From the NCBI GenBank assembly GCA_015665415.1, contig JADFAE010000017.1, positions 62,001 through 126,000 of the forward strand: 64,000 nt of DNA. Direction: 5' to 3'. The translations under genes and the position numbers were made by a program. Positions 54,428 through 63,210 of the stretch are shown here, in pieces. Position 1 is the stretch's first letter. Every line of letters starts with the position of its first letter. Under the pieces are notes generated by a model that saw only the letters and a list, made by a program, of their open reading frames with translations, did not search any database and was not told the origin of the DNA. This DNA is from Roseobacter sp. (GTDB taxonomy: Bacteria > Pseudomonadota > Alphaproteobacteria > Rhodobacterales > Rhodobacteraceae).

Positions 54428-55246
54428 TTAGGTCGCGCGATCAAACCAGGGCAGCACCGGTTGACGCGCGGCTGCATAGCCGGGCACCTGCGAATCCAGT
54501 CGCGCCGCCAGATCGGGCAGTCGGCTGACGGGAACCTTGGGAAAGAGGTGGTGTTCGCGGTGGTAGAACATCAGATAGGCGGCCCGCGCCAGCACCCCGC
54601 GCTGGCTGCGTCCGGCCAGACCTGTGTGCGCGGTGCCCTGATGGGTGACCCAGACGGCAAAGAAGGCCGTGAGACACTGCGCCAGCGCCATGGCCACCAG
54701 ATGCAGCAGAAGAAACCCGAAACCGCTCAGCAGGGTCAGCGCTAGGGCCAGCGCAACGCCAAGCCCATCACGCAGCATCCGCATGCGCCATTTGCGCCCG
54801 CCGCCCTGCCAGCAATGGCGGATCAGATCCAGTGGAAACCGCGGCCCGTAGCGCAGCACCTGAGCCGCTGACATATGACCGCAGCGCCCCTCCAGATCCT
54901 TTGGACCCATGGCGTGGCGGTGATGCTGCATATGGCTCCAGGCGACGGAAGTGTTGCAGCCCATCATCAGCGCGCTGAGCAGATGCAACAGGGCAATGTC
55001 GCCGCGCCGGGGCAGGCCCAGATTGCCGTGGATCGCCTCGTGGTTCAGTCGCAGCGCGCAGAGAAAGAACATGAAGTTGGCGAGTGCTCCGGCTGGCCAA
55101 AACGGTGAGGCATAAAGCCCCCAGGAGAACAGCAGCCAGGGCAGCGGCAGGGTCAGCTCACCCCAGCACTGGCGGTGGGTGACTGGCAGCAAGTCCTGGC
55201 AGTTCACATTGCGTGGTGTCTCTTCTCCGGCGCGGGGCGGGCACAT
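54428..55246 (-). CDS. Fatty-acid desaturase family protein, second type
   Basis: A 272-residue di-iron membrane protein: HEAIHG (about 69), HMQHHRH (about 106) and YHREHHLFP (about 228). It differs clearly from the desaturase at 21762 in spacing and length. It begins 23 bp after the end of a small membrane-protein gene, in a leftward cluster led by a GbsR/MarR regulator. Substrate could be acyl chain or carotenoid; unknown. Confidence 0.8.
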   Translation of the reverse strand: MCPPRAGEETPRNVNCQDLLPVTHRQCWGELTLPLPWLLFSWGLYASPFWPAGALANFMFFLCALRLNHEAIHGNLGLPRRGDIALLHLLSALMMGCNTSVAWSHMQHHRHAMGPKDLEGRCGHMSAAQVLRYGPRFPLDLIRHCWQGGGRKWRMRMLRDGLGVALALALTLLSGFGFLLLHLVAMALAQCLTAFFAVWVTHQGTAHTGLAGRSQRGVLARAAYLMFYHREHHLFPKVPVSRLPDLAARLDSQVPGYAAARQPVLPWFDRAT

Positions 55247-55269
55247 GTGTACTCCTTTCTAGAGTGGCT

Positions 55270-55662
55270 TCAGGCGGGGTGCGCGATTTCTGCAGGGGGC
55301 GTAGATTTGCTCGTTTCTGCAGGTAGAGCGGATTGAGCCCCTTGCACCGCCTCGCGCACCACAGCGCGCAGGGTTGCCACCGCATGAGAAAACCCGAGCC
55401 CCAGGCAGATCGCCACCAGTCCCAGGGCCGGGAGCAGGGCAAGTAAACCGCCCTCGAGCAGAGGAATTGCGGCCCCGATCAGGATGACACCGCCCAATCC
55501 CACCATGGCGTAGCCGCTGGCGATGGTCACGGCGGCTGCTTTGGCGGCGCGCCCGGATCGGGGGCAATCCCCCAGCAGGGTTCCGATTCTGAGGATCATC
55601 AGAGCCATGGCCAGAAGCATCATGAGTGCAAGGCCGAGGTAGAGGGTGATTTCAATCAACAT
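55270..55662 (-). CDS. Membrane protein, unassigned
   Basis: A 130-residue protein with about three to four helices: MLIEITLYLGLALMMLLAMAL, then two more near 45-95. The first segment ending IGTLLGDCPRSGRAAKAAAV and the later GLGGVILIGAAIPLLEGG look like a small channel-type or chaperone membrane protein, but no family was recognised. It overlaps the upstream membrane-protein gene by 7 bp. Confidence 0.7.
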   Translation of the reverse strand: MLIEITLYLGLALMMLLAMALMILRIGTLLGDCPRSGRAAKAAAVTIASGYAMVGLGGVILIGAAIPLLEGGLLALLPALGLVAICLGLGFSHAVATLRAVVREAVQGAQSALPAETSKSTPPAEIAHPA

Positions 55663-56159
55663 GGAGTTTTCCTTTCAATATCAGATGGGTTGTTGGTGCG
55701 TTGGCGCGCCATATTGCGGTAGCTCAGCCAGAACACACTGCCCCAGATGAATGAGAAGGGAATGCCCCAAAGCATTACATCCACGACGCCGCTGGCTGAG
55801 TTTCCGAATGGGGCCATCTTTTTGTCAGTAAGGTGGCGAAGGGCTGTGTAATAGATTGGTGTCCCGAGGACATTTGCACCAAGGCTGGATAGAATAGTCC
55901 AAGGGCTCGGTCCCATGTATTTGAGCGTGATCCAAAGGGCGGGGCCGCCGAACAAGAGCCAGGGAAGGTAGCCATACCAAACAGCAAAAACCGGGATCAG
56001 CAGAAACCAAAGAAGCGGAGTCAAAAGGAGCCATACAAATAGAACTACGGAGAGAAAAGGCGTACCAAAGAGAGCCAAAAGAAAGTCGGTCACATTTGGA
56101 GCTTCATGCCCTGACGGATGAAGAGTAGAGCTACCTGAATTGTCAGTTATTTCTGTCAT
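55656..56159 (-). CDS. Membrane protein with four helices, unassigned
   Basis: A 167-residue protein: a polar N-terminus (about 1-25) followed by four hydrophobic segments (about 26-55, 60-75, 88-102, 120-147) and a polar tail. Base composition is lower in GC than the neighbours, hinting at separate ancestry. It overlaps the next gene in the cluster. No family recognised. Confidence 0.65.
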   Translation of the reverse strand: MTEITDNSGSSTLHPSGHEAPNVTDFLLALFGTPFLSVVLFVWLLLTPLLWFLLIPVFAVWYGYLPWLLFGGPALWITLKYMGPSPWTILSSLGANVLGTPIYYTALRHLTDKKMAPFGNSASGVVDVMLWGIPFSFIWGSVFWLSYRNMARQRTNNPSDIERKTPC

Positions 56160-56214
56160 TTGAGAAATGTCCTCGCAAAATTTTTTGAGATCCAGGGCTA
56201 CCTGCCCCTAGGGA

Positions 56215-56751
56215 TTACTCTGGGGAGCGTCCTCCGGGCAGGAAACGCGCCACCTTTGCGCCCAGCTTGAGCACCGCCAGATGCACCGAACGGGGCAGGC
56301 GCGAAAAATCCATGTACCAGTCGTCAAACAGGCGCATCACCCGCAGGGTCTCATCCATGCGTTGTTTCACCACCTTGGGGGTCTGATCCTGCTCGGCTTC
56401 CTTCATCACCTCATCCAGGGCGCGCAGGGTGGGGGCAAACTCGCGCTCGCGCCGGGCCTTGATTACCGCATCAACCAGATCGAACATGTCGCGGATCGAG
56501 GTGAAGTGATCGCGCCGGTCGCCCAGCTGACGCGAGGATTTGACCAGCCCCTGCGCCTGCAGTTCCTTCAAGCCGGTGGAGACGTTGGATCGCGCCAGGT
56601 TCAGAGCCTCACAGATCTCATCTGCGGTCATGGCCTCGGGGGAGATATGCAACAGCGCGTGGATCTGCGCCACAGAGCGATTGACCCCCCATTTTGAGCC
56701 CATCTCGCCCCAGTGGAGGATGAAGTTCTGCATGGCTGGGGTCAGTTTCAT
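56215..56751 (-). CDS. GbsR/MarR-family transcriptional regulator
   Basis: A 178-residue winged-helix regulator. MSKWGVNRSVAQIHALLHISPEAMTADEICEALNLARSNVSTGLKEL-type sequence (about 17-65) is the DNA-binding part characteristic of GbsR proteins (GVNRSVAQIHALL). The C-terminal part is helical. It is the first gene of the leftward cluster; a near-perfect palindrome lies 15 bp upstream of its start, so autoregulation is likely. Confidence 0.88.
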   Translation of the reverse strand: MKLTPAMQNFILHWGEMGSKWGVNRSVAQIHALLHISPEAMTADEICEALNLARSNVSTGLKELQAQGLVKSSRQLGDRRDHFTSIRDMFDLVDAVIKARREREFAPTLRALDEVMKEAEQDQTPKVVKQRMDETLRVMRLFDDWYMDFSRLPRSVHLAVLKLGAKVARFLPGGRSPE

Positions 56752-56766
56752 CTGAATATCCTGAAA

Positions 56767-56784
56767 TTTCTGTAATTAGAGAAA
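56767..56784. promoter_or_regulatory. Probable GbsR/MarR operator
   Basis: TTTCTGTAATTAGAGAAA is palindromic in all but one pair (G/G), with centre TAATTA. It lies just upstream of the GbsR/MarR start codon in an AT-rich island. Size and position fit an autoregulatory operator of a MarR-type dimer. Confidence 0.6.
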
Positions 56785-56880
56785 ATAAGAAAAACTGAGT
56801 CGCGTCAAGTGCTTTTCCCCTTGTGTCGCGCGCCGATCAGGCGTGACAAAGGTGGCATTGGTAAATCAGGGAGTTTGAAA

Positions 56881-57138
56881 ATGCGTGATCTGTTCATTGG
56901 CCTTTTTGAGAAACTCGTCGGGGTCTTTGTGATCCTTATATGTATTGGTGTCCTGGTTGGCACCGTGGTGGCCTTTCTGGCACCTGCGCCCAACGGGGGG
57001 CCTCTGGCGGCAGTGGCGATCCTGATTGGGGGCTCGGTCTACGCAATTTTGATAGGCGGGATGATGTATCTGTTTCTTGGCGTTTATCACAACACCAAAC
57101 GTACCGCCGAGGCGATCGAGGAACTGGCCAAGCGCTGA
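56881..57138 (+). CDS. Small two-helix membrane protein
   Basis: An 85-residue protein: a short amphipathic start (MRDLFIGLFEKL), helices at about 13-35 and 42-68, and a charged C-terminal helix (NTKRTAEAIEELAKR). GGGAG precedes the ATG. Divergent from the GbsR/MarR gene across 129 bp. No family recognised. Confidence 0.7.
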   Translation: MRDLFIGLFEKLVGVFVILICIGVLVGTVVAFLAPAPNGGPLAAVAILIGGSVYAILIGGMMYLFLGVYHNTKRTAEAIEELAKR

Positions 57139-57201
57139 TCCACTGTCGATTGGAGTGGCGATAGGACCGGCCACTAGACCGGCGATTAAATGGCCATGAA
57201 A

Positions 57202-57231
57202 AACCGGCGAGGCCCGAGGGCTCCGCCGGTT
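57202..57231 (-). terminator. Terminator of the YHS-domain gene
   Basis: AACCGGCG (57202-57209) and CGCCGGTT (57224-57231) with an inner GCCC/GGGC form a long stem. Read on the minus strand it is followed by TTTTTCATGG. It lies 40 bp after the stop of the leftward YHS gene. Confidence 0.8.
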
Positions 57232-57271
57232 CAAGGGTTCAATGCCTGTCAGGACAGCGCCTGAGGCAGGA

Positions 57272-57745
57272 TTACTGCTGCAGAGCCGCTGGCTCTACAT
57301 CCGCGATGTCTTCCCAATTGGTGTTGGCATTCTGGACAAAGCCGGGGATGTCGCCTTCCCAACGGGTCTGAATGTCTTGCGACAGGTTCAGGTAAAGCGT
57401 GTTGTCGACAATTTTCCAGTGGTTTGGGTCGCCGTCGAATTTAAAGCCCATGGCGGTGCCAAAGGCGCAGTAGCCGCCGTAGGCGGGCAGATATGCTTCG
57501 GGGTTGGCCTCAAACTGCGCTTTGTGCTCTTCCGAGGCAAAGCGGTAGGTCGCGTCATTGAAAATGGATGTGATTTTATAGCTGCCTTTGGCAGGGGCAC
57601 CGTCGGTGAAATATGCGACGGGGTCATAGCCCTGCATGGCCAGGCCGGTGGAGGATGCGTTGATCTCAACGCCCGCCGCCAGGGCCGAGGTTGCCAGGGC
57701 AACCGAAAGTACCGCGCCGCTCAGCAGAGTTTTGAATGCATTCAT
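57272..57745 (-). CDS. Secreted YHS-domain protein
   Basis: A 157-residue protein with a Sec signal peptide (hydrophobic core about 5-20, cleavage after ALA near 23). The YHS-like domain follows: GYDPVAYFTDGAPAKGSYKI (about 39-58), YRFASEEHKAQFEANPEAYLPAYGGYC. YHS domains are metal-binding and occur in metal transport or heavy-metal sensing. The conserved Cys is in GGYCAFG. Likely periplasmic; transcribed alone. Confidence 0.85.
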   Translation of the reverse strand: MNAFKTLLSGAVLSVALATSALAAGVEINASSTGLAMQGYDPVAYFTDGAPAKGSYKITSIFNDATYRFASEEHKAQFEANPEAYLPAYGGYCAFGTAMGFKFDGDPNHWKIVDNTLYLNLSQDIQTRWEGDIPGFVQNANTNWEDIADVEPAALQQ

Positions 57746-58023
57746 GAGTCTGTTCCTTTTCAGTGGCCAACCGGGAGCGACGAACAAGGCTCTGACGGTT
57801 GGTGCTTCGACATTCATGTGCGACCCCTCTGGCCGTCACAATTGGGATGTGGCGGCCCGGCTGATCACGTTCAATCAAACTGTTTTTGATTGCGCGGCCT
57901 CCCAGAGTGACTGTGCTTAGATACACAGAACCGGCCTTCAACTTTTCTTGAGAGCGAGGCAGCAAGTGACAGATCGGCGGGTTTGCGGCACAGTGGTACT
58001 GTCTGGTTAAGGGGTGTTTTGTG

Positions 58024-58374
58024 ATGCGCAATGATCTGTCTCGCCGTGGATTGATTGGGGGGCTGACGAGTTTGGTGATGCTCGGGGCTGTCCCGGCCTG
58101 GGCCCAAAGTGTCAGCGGCAGCTACCGGGCCGAGGGGCGCAACCCGGATGGCAGCACCTATAGCGGCAGCGTGCAGATCCGCGACAGCAAGGGCGAGGTG
58201 CGGATGGAATGGCAGGTGGGTAGCCAGCACTATTCCGGCACCGGGACCCGCAATGGCGATGTGATCTGGGTGGATTGGGGCGACAGCCATCCGGTGGTCT
58301 ATGTGCGCATGCCCAGCGGAGAGCTGCATGGCACCTGGGCCAATGGGCGTGGGCTGGAACGGCTGATCCCCTAG
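58024..58374 (+). CDS. Exported hypothetical protein with repeats of a beta motif
   Basis: A 116-residue protein with an N-terminal export signal that contains SRRGLIGG (a possible Tat motif) and ends near AWAQ (about 28). The mature part is predicted all-beta: GSYRAEGRNPDGSTYSGSVQI, VRMEWQVGSQHYSGTGTR and GELHGTWANGRGLERL. I recognise the pattern from conserved exported proteins of unknown function only. Confidence 0.7.
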   Translation: MRNDLSRRGLIGGLTSLVMLGAVPAWAQSVSGSYRAEGRNPDGSTYSGSVQIRDSKGEVRMEWQVGSQHYSGTGTRNGDVIWVDWGDSHPVVYVRMPSGELHGTWANGRGLERLIP

Positions 58375-58452
58375 GGTCAGGGCCGCTACACCTGTCAAAG
58401 CTGGTGAAAATCTGGATCTTTTAGGGGGCGGATCAGAGGTCGGTCTGGAATA

Positions 58453-59058
58453 TTACTTCTGGCCAATCTTTGGCTCGGTCCCGGTGCGCAGGCGGGCAAT
58501 ATTGGCAGAATGACGCCAGAATACCACGATCGCCAGCAAGGCAGAGAGGGTGGCCATGCTGGAAAAGCCGAGCAATACGGCCCAGATCGCAGCTGAGAAA
58601 GCAGAGACCAGCGCCCCCATGGAGGAGATCCGCGTGATCGCTGCCGCTGCCAACCAGGTCAGGCAGCAGGCGATGCCAACTGGCCAGGCCAGCGCCAACA
58701 TCAAGCCAAGGAATGTGGCGACCCCCTTGCCACCCTGAAACTTCAGCCAGACCGGAAAACAATGGCCGAGAAAGGCCGCGAGCCCCGCCAGTTGCGCAAC
58801 GTCCTCGCCAGCCAGAGCACGCGCCAGCAGCACCGCCGCTGCGCCCTTGCCGCCATCCAAAAGCAATGTCAGGGCCGCAGCGGCTTTGCTTCCGGTGCGC
58901 AGCACATTGGTGGTGCCGATATTGCCCGATCCGATCTCGCGCAGATTGCCCAGCCCCATGACGCGGGTCAGCACCAGACCAAAGGGGATCGACCCCAGGA
59001 GATACCCAATCAGGGCCCAAAGCAGCAGGGCGGGCAGGGTGGCTTCGATCAGGGGCAT
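58453..59058 (-). CDS. plsY: Acyl-phosphate:glycerol-3-phosphate acyltransferase PlsY
   Basis: A 201-residue membrane acyltransferase of phospholipid synthesis. All three conserved loops are present: GSIPFG (about 23), GSGNIGTTNVLR (about 43-54) with DGGKGAAAV, and GHCFPVWLKFQGGKGVAT (about 97-114). The ATG with GGAGAGA upstream is used; TTG one codon earlier is open. It is the last gene of the pyrB operon. Confidence 0.94.
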   Translation of the reverse strand: MPLIEATLPALLLWALIGYLLGSIPFGLVLTRVMGLGNLREIGSGNIGTTNVLRTGSKAAAALTLLLDGGKGAAAVLLARALAGEDVAQLAGLAAFLGHCFPVWLKFQGGKGVATFLGLMLALAWPVGIACCLTWLAAAAITRISSMGALVSAFSAAIWAVLLGFSSMATLSALLAIVVFWRHSANIARLRTGTEPKIGQK

Positions 59059-59075
59059 CAATCTCTCTCCAAAGC

Positions 59076-60383
59076 TCAGTTGGTAAATACGGCTGTGCCA
59101 GCCACATAGGTTGCCAGCACCCTGCCTTGCATGCGCTGCCCGTCATAGGGGGTATTTTGCGATTTTGAGCGCAGCTTGAAACGATCCATCACAAAGGGCG
59201 CATCGGGATCAAACAGCACCAGGTCCGCAGGCGCATCCGCGGACAGGCGCCCCGAGGCCAGCCCCAGGCGTTTGGCCGGATTCAGCGCCAGGGCGCGGAA
59301 CAGCCCCGGCAGGTCCAGCTGCTGGGCATGCACCAGACGCAGGGCGGCAGGCAGCAGGGTCTCCAGCGCCACCGCACCGGCTGCAGCCTCCTCAAAGGGC
59401 AGCCGTTTGCTTTCCTCATCCTGCGGCGTGTGCATCGAGGAGATGGTGTCGATCAGCCCCGTGCGCACTGCTTCAATCACCGCCAACCGGTCTTCCTCCG
59501 AGCGCAGCGGCGGCTTGACCTTGAAGAAGGTGCGATAGTCGGCCACGTCCAGCTCATTCAGCGTCAGGTGATGGATTGAGGTCCCCGCAGTGATATCGAG
59601 CCCATTTGCCTTGGCCCGCTCCAGCGCGGGCAGGGCGCGCGCGGTGGTGATCTGGTCGGCGTGATATTTCGCTCCGGTCATCTCCAGCAGCGCGATGTCA
59701 CGGTCCAGCCCCATACGCTCTGCCATGGGGGAAACAGCGGGCAATCCGCGCAGCGCTGCAAACTTGCCTGATGTCGCAGCTGCCCCGGCGCTCAGCAGGG
59801 GTTCCTGCGGATGCGCAATCACCAGCGCGCCGCAGCTGCGGGCATAGGTCAGGGCGCGGGAAAACACCTTGGTGTTGCTGACCACATGATCGCAGTCGGA
59901 AAAGGCCACCGCCCCGGCATCCATCAAAAAGCCGATCTCGGTCATCTCGCGCCCAGCACGTTCTTTGGTCAGCGCGGCCATGGGCAGCACGTTCACCGGC
60001 GCATCGGCCTGGGCGCGACGGGTGACAAATTCCAGTGTTTCCGGGCTGTCGATGGTGGGGGTGGTGTCGGGACGGGTGACAATGGTGGTCACGCCGCCTG
60101 CCGCCGCCGCCAGACCGGCGGTCTTGTAGCTTTCCTTGTGGCGTTCACCGGGCTCGCAGACCTTGACGCCGATATCAACGATCCCCGGCGCCAGGCATTT
60201 GCCGCTGCAATCCACCACCTGGGCGCTGGCCTCATCGATGTTTCGCGCACGAAACAGCTGCCCAGGCTCCATCCCCTCGGGCAAGACCTCGGCAATCACA
60301 CCGTCCTGTACCAGCAGAGCCCCCAGGGAGTCCGTTCCGGCTTCGGGGTCGATCAGGCGGGCATTGATGAACAACAGGGTCAT
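59076..60383 (-). CDS. pyrC: Dihydroorotase homologue lacking metal ligands (PyrC'-like)
   Basis: A 435-residue amidohydrolase-fold protein of the dihydroorotase family. The metal-binding HxH of active enzymes (DLHVHLREPG) is DIGVKVCEPG here: Gly72 and Lys74 replace both His, and Cys76 replaces the substrate Arg. The late Asp of TDHAPH is also lost (SSMHTPQD). Pseudomonas-type PyrC' is likewise inactive and holds the aspartate transcarbamoylase dodecamer together. Position two genes after pyrB supports that role. Its start overlaps the upstream gene by 4 bp. Confidence 0.88.
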   Translation of the reverse strand: MTLLFINARLIDPEAGTDSLGALLVQDGVIAEVLPEGMEPGQLFRARNIDEASAQVVDCSGKCLAPGIVDIGVKVCEPGERHKESYKTAGLAAAAGGVTTIVTRPDTTPTIDSPETLEFVTRRAQADAPVNVLPMAALTKERAGREMTEIGFLMDAGAVAFSDCDHVVSNTKVFSRALTYARSCGALVIAHPQEPLLSAGAAATSGKFAALRGLPAVSPMAERMGLDRDIALLEMTGAKYHADQITTARALPALERAKANGLDITAGTSIHHLTLNELDVADYRTFFKVKPPLRSEEDRLAVIEAVRTGLIDTISSMHTPQDEESKRLPFEEAAAGAVALETLLPAALRLVHAQQLDLPGLFRALALNPAKRLGLASGRLSADAPADLVLFDPDAPFVMDRFKLRSKSQNTPYDGQRMQGRVLATYVAGTAVFTN

Positions 60384-60775
60384 GCAGGGGACCTTTCACT
60401 TGCAAGCTTCAGTGCGGAGGCAGTGGTTTCCGGGCTGGCCTGGTATTTGATCAGATGCTTGTCGCCACCCTTGGTGATCACCTGCACGTAGGGGCCCAGG
60501 GTCTTGACCACCGCAATCTGGGCCAACGGCACCCGGTGTTCGGCGGGGCCGGTCAAGGTGCCATCGCTGACGCGCCAAACCACCGCCATCTCTTCGCTCA
60601 TCATGTACCAGCCACGTAAGGATATCGCAGCCAGCCCGCCGATGGCACCGGTCCAGACATGGGGATTGCCCAGGGCCCAGAGGATCGCCATGCCCGCCAC
60701 CATGGCAAAGGCGGCCATCCAGGCATGGGCGCGGATATAGGCGCTGCGGTTGGGGGGGAACTCCATCTCAATCAT
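60380..60775 (-). CDS. Membrane protein with PH-like domain, in the pyrB operon
   Basis: A 131-residue protein with two helices (about 15-50) and a C-terminal beta-rich domain (VWRVSDGTLTGPAEHRVPLAQIAVVKTLGPYVQVITKGGDKHLIKY), similar in layout to bPH/YdbT-type domains. It overlaps the PyrC'-like gene by 4 bp. Function unknown. Confidence 0.75.
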   Translation of the reverse strand: MIEMEFPPNRSAYIRAHAWMAAFAMVAGMAILWALGNPHVWTGAIGGLAAISLRGWYMMSEEMAVVWRVSDGTLTGPAEHRVPLAQIAVVKTLGPYVQVITKGGDKHLIKYQASPETTASALKLASERSPA

Positions 60776-60778
60776 GGC

Positions 60779-61315
60779 TCAGAACACCACCAGATAAAGA
60801 ACCAGCACAATCACACACATCACCACGGCAAAGAGGCTGGCACCAATGCGCCGGGCCGCATGGCGCGCCTGACGTGGTGACAGTTGGGGGGCAGAATAGG
60901 GCTTGCTGCTCTCGTTTTGCGCCATCGCGGCTGCCTGCCATTTGATCGCGCTTTCGCCATAGCTGGCAATAGGGGTGATCTGGCTGGCCGGGGTCAGCCG
61001 TTCCGCCAGTCCGCCAAAGGCGCGTGAGCGCAGCAGCAGCACATGGCCCTGGATCGCATTCAGCCTGTTGCGGTCCGCTGTCACCTCGTCTTCGGGAATG
61101 CCGCAGCCCTGGGTAAGATAGCCCGCCAGCCCCAGATCTTCGAGATCGGAGACCGGAAAGATCTCTACATGATCCAGATCGATGTCTTCCACGCCTAGCA
61201 CCTGGGCCAGGGCCCCGGGTTCGCGCAGAAAGCGCGCCTGTTCCGGGCGCATGTCCAGATCAAAGACCCGGATCACGCCGCGCTCACCCTTGGGGATCTC
61301 GATCACGTCCAGCAT
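60779..61315 (-). CDS. Membrane-anchored protein of unknown function, in the pyrB operon
   Basis: A 178-residue protein with a soluble N-terminal domain (MLDVIEIPKGERGVIRVFDLD; GIPEDEVTADRNRLNAIQGHVLLL) and a single C-terminal helix (about 153-178, IGASLFAVVMCVIVLVLYLVVF) making it a tail-anchored protein. It starts 4 bp after the pyrB stop. I recall it as conserved beside pyrB in this family of bacteria but without a known function. Confidence 0.75.
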   Translation of the reverse strand: MLDVIEIPKGERGVIRVFDLDMRPEQARFLREPGALAQVLGVEDIDLDHVEIFPVSDLEDLGLAGYLTQGCGIPEDEVTADRNRLNAIQGHVLLLRSRAFGGLAERLTPASQITPIASYGESAIKWQAAAMAQNESSKPYSAPQLSPRQARHAARRIGASLFAVVMCVIVLVLYLVVF

Positions 61316-61319
61316 GGGC

Positions 61320-62279
61320 TCAGCTGGCCTCTGCCTGGCGGCTTTTGCGCAGGTTCTGCGCCAAGAGGTCCATCGCGGCCATGCGCACAGCGACACCCAT
61401 CTCCACCTGCTCCTGGATGACCGAGCGGTTGATGTCGTCGGCGATGGTGCCGTCGATCTCGACACCGCGGTTCATCGGGCCGGGATGCATGACGATGGCG
61501 TCGGGTTTGGCATGGGACAGCTTGTCGGCATCCAGTCCAAAGCGGTGGAAATACTCCCGCTCGGAGGGGATGAAGCCGCCATCCATACGTTCTTTTTGCA
61601 GCCGCAGCATCATCACCACGTCGACGTCTTTGAGGCCCTCGCGCATGTCGTCATAGATCTCGGCGCCGAATTCGGCAAACTGCCCGGGCACCAGCGTCGG
61701 CGGACCAATCAGGCGGATGCGGTTCTCCATCTTGCCCAGCAGGATCAGGTTGGAGCGCGCCACCCTGGAGTGGGCGACATCGCCGCAGATGGCAATGTTC
61801 AGCCGATGAAGGCGTCCTTTGGCCCGGCGGATGGTCAGCGCATCCAGCAGGGCCTGGGTCGGGTGCTCATGCTTGCCGTCGCCGGCGTTCAGCACTGCGC
61901 AGTTGACCTTTTGGCTGAGCAGATCCACCGCGCCGGAATGGGGGTGGCGCACCACCAGCAGATCCGGGTGCATGGCGTTCAGCGTCATTGCGGTGTCGAT
62001 CAGGGTCTCGCCCTTTTTGATCGAGGAGGCCTGCATCGCCATATTCATCACATCCGCGCCCAGGCGCTTGCCCGCGATTTCGAAACTCGCCTGGGTGCGG
62101 GTGGAGTTTTCAAAGAACATGTTGATCTGGGTCAGGCCCGCCAGCGCATCCGAGTGTTTCTCGGGGCGGCGGTTCAGTTCGACATAGCTGTCGGCCAGAT
62201 CCAGCAGGGCGGTGATTTCATGTGGTTTGAGGGTTTCGATGCCAAGCAGGTGACGATGGTCGAATGTTGCAGCTGACAT
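61320..62279 (-). CDS. pyrB: Aspartate carbamoyltransferase catalytic subunit PyrB
   Basis: A 319-residue aspartate transcarbamoylase, pyrimidine pathway step 2. [13 protein letters not shown] (about 55-67) carries the carbamoyl-phosphate STRT motif; also [23 protein letters not shown] and [13 protein letters not shown]. The N-terminus resembles class A enzymes that associate with PyrC or PyrC'. It is the first gene of a leftward five-gene operon ending with plsY. Confidence 0.95.
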   Translation of the reverse strand: MSAATFDHRHLLGIETLKPHEITALLDLADSYVELNRRPEKHSDALAGLTQINMFFENSTRTQASFEIAGKRLGADVMNMAMQASSIKKGETLIDTAMTLNAMHPDLLVVRHPHSGAVDLLSQKVNCAVLNAGDGKHEHPTQALLDALTIRRAKGRLHRLNIAICGDVAHSRVARSNLILLGKMENRIRLIGPPTLVPGQFAEFGAEIYDDMREGLKDVDVVMMLRLQKERMDGGFIPSEREYFHRFGLDADKLSHAKPDAIVMHPGPMNRGVEIDGTIADDINRSVIQEQVEMGVAVRMAAMDLLAQNLRKSRQAEAS

Positions 62280-62421
62280 GGGGCAGGCTCCGCTCTGTTT
62301 GCCGGACCTTATAGGCAGCAAGACCCTGACGGGCAAGGCAAAGCAATCTTCTGGCCGGTGGCGGTGATTTGGCTGCATTCGGGGTGTTCCGCTCCCGCGC
62401 CGCTCGGGGTAGCTTGGGCGC

Positions 62422-63198
62422 ATGGAATCGGCATTGGATTATTGGAGCGCGAAGGCGCTGTTGGACTGGCAGGTGGAGCTTGGCGCCACCGAGGCGCTCT
62501 GTGAGGTGCCGGTCAACCGCTATGAGCTGGAGCAGCCCGCGCCCAAAGCCAAGGAGAGGCCGCGCCCCGGCATGGCATCGCCGCCGCCGCCCAAGCCAAA
62601 ACCGGTTGATCCGGTGCAGGTGGCGCGCAAGCTGGCCAAATCCGCCCCGGCGCTGCCCTCGCTGCGTCAGGCGCTGGCGGAGTTTGAACATTGCGATCTG
62701 AAACGGGGGGCGCGCAATCTGGTCTTTGGCGATGGCCAGCCAGGGGCCCGTGTCATGGTGATCGGCGAGGCACCGGGACGGGACGAAGATCAGCAGGGAC
62801 GGCCCTTTGTTGGACGCGCCGGAGAGCTGTTGGACAAGATGCTGGGTGCGATTGATCTGTCGCGCGACAAAAATGTCTACCTGACCACGGCACTGCCCTG
62901 GCGGTTGCAACAGAACCGGGATCCGCAGCCTGACGAACTGGCGATGCTGGTGCCGTTTCTGCAGCGGCATGTCGAGCTGGCACAGCCTGAGATCCTGGTG
63001 TTGATGGGCAATATCAGCTGTCAGGCGGTGTTGGGCAAACGCGGCATCTCGCGGCTGCGCGGGCAGTGGGGGCAGGCCTGGGGCAAGCCGGTCTTGCCGA
63101 TGCTGTCTCCGACAGAGCTGTTGCGCCAGCCGCAGCACAAACGCGCCGCCTGGGGTGATTTGCTGGAGCTGAGGGCGCGGTTGAATGCAGCAAACTAG
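62422..63198 (+). CDS. Family-4-like uracil-DNA glycosylase, variant active site
   Basis: A 258-residue glycosylase with a Pro-rich linker (about 38-65). Motif 1 is [17 protein letters not shown] (115-131). The region that normally carries the last motif, HPAYLLR, reads [10 protein letters not shown]: the His is replaced by Ser229. Only Cys91 of the iron-sulfur cysteines is visible, so the cluster is probably absent. Divergent from pyrB across 142 bp. Function as an active UDG is therefore uncertain. Confidence 0.82.
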   Translation: MESALDYWSAKALLDWQVELGATEALCEVPVNRYELEQPAPKAKERPRPGMASPPPPKPKPVDPVQVARKLAKSAPALPSLRQALAEFEHCDLKRGARNLVFGDGQPGARVMVIGEAPGRDEDQQGRPFVGRAGELLDKMLGAIDLSRDKNVYLTTALPWRLQQNRDPQPDELAMLVPFLQRHVELAQPEILVLMGNISCQAVLGKRGISRLRGQWGQAWGKPVLPMLSPTELLRQPQHKRAAWGDLLELRARLNAAN

Positions 63199-63210
63199 GA
63201 GCCGGTGAAC

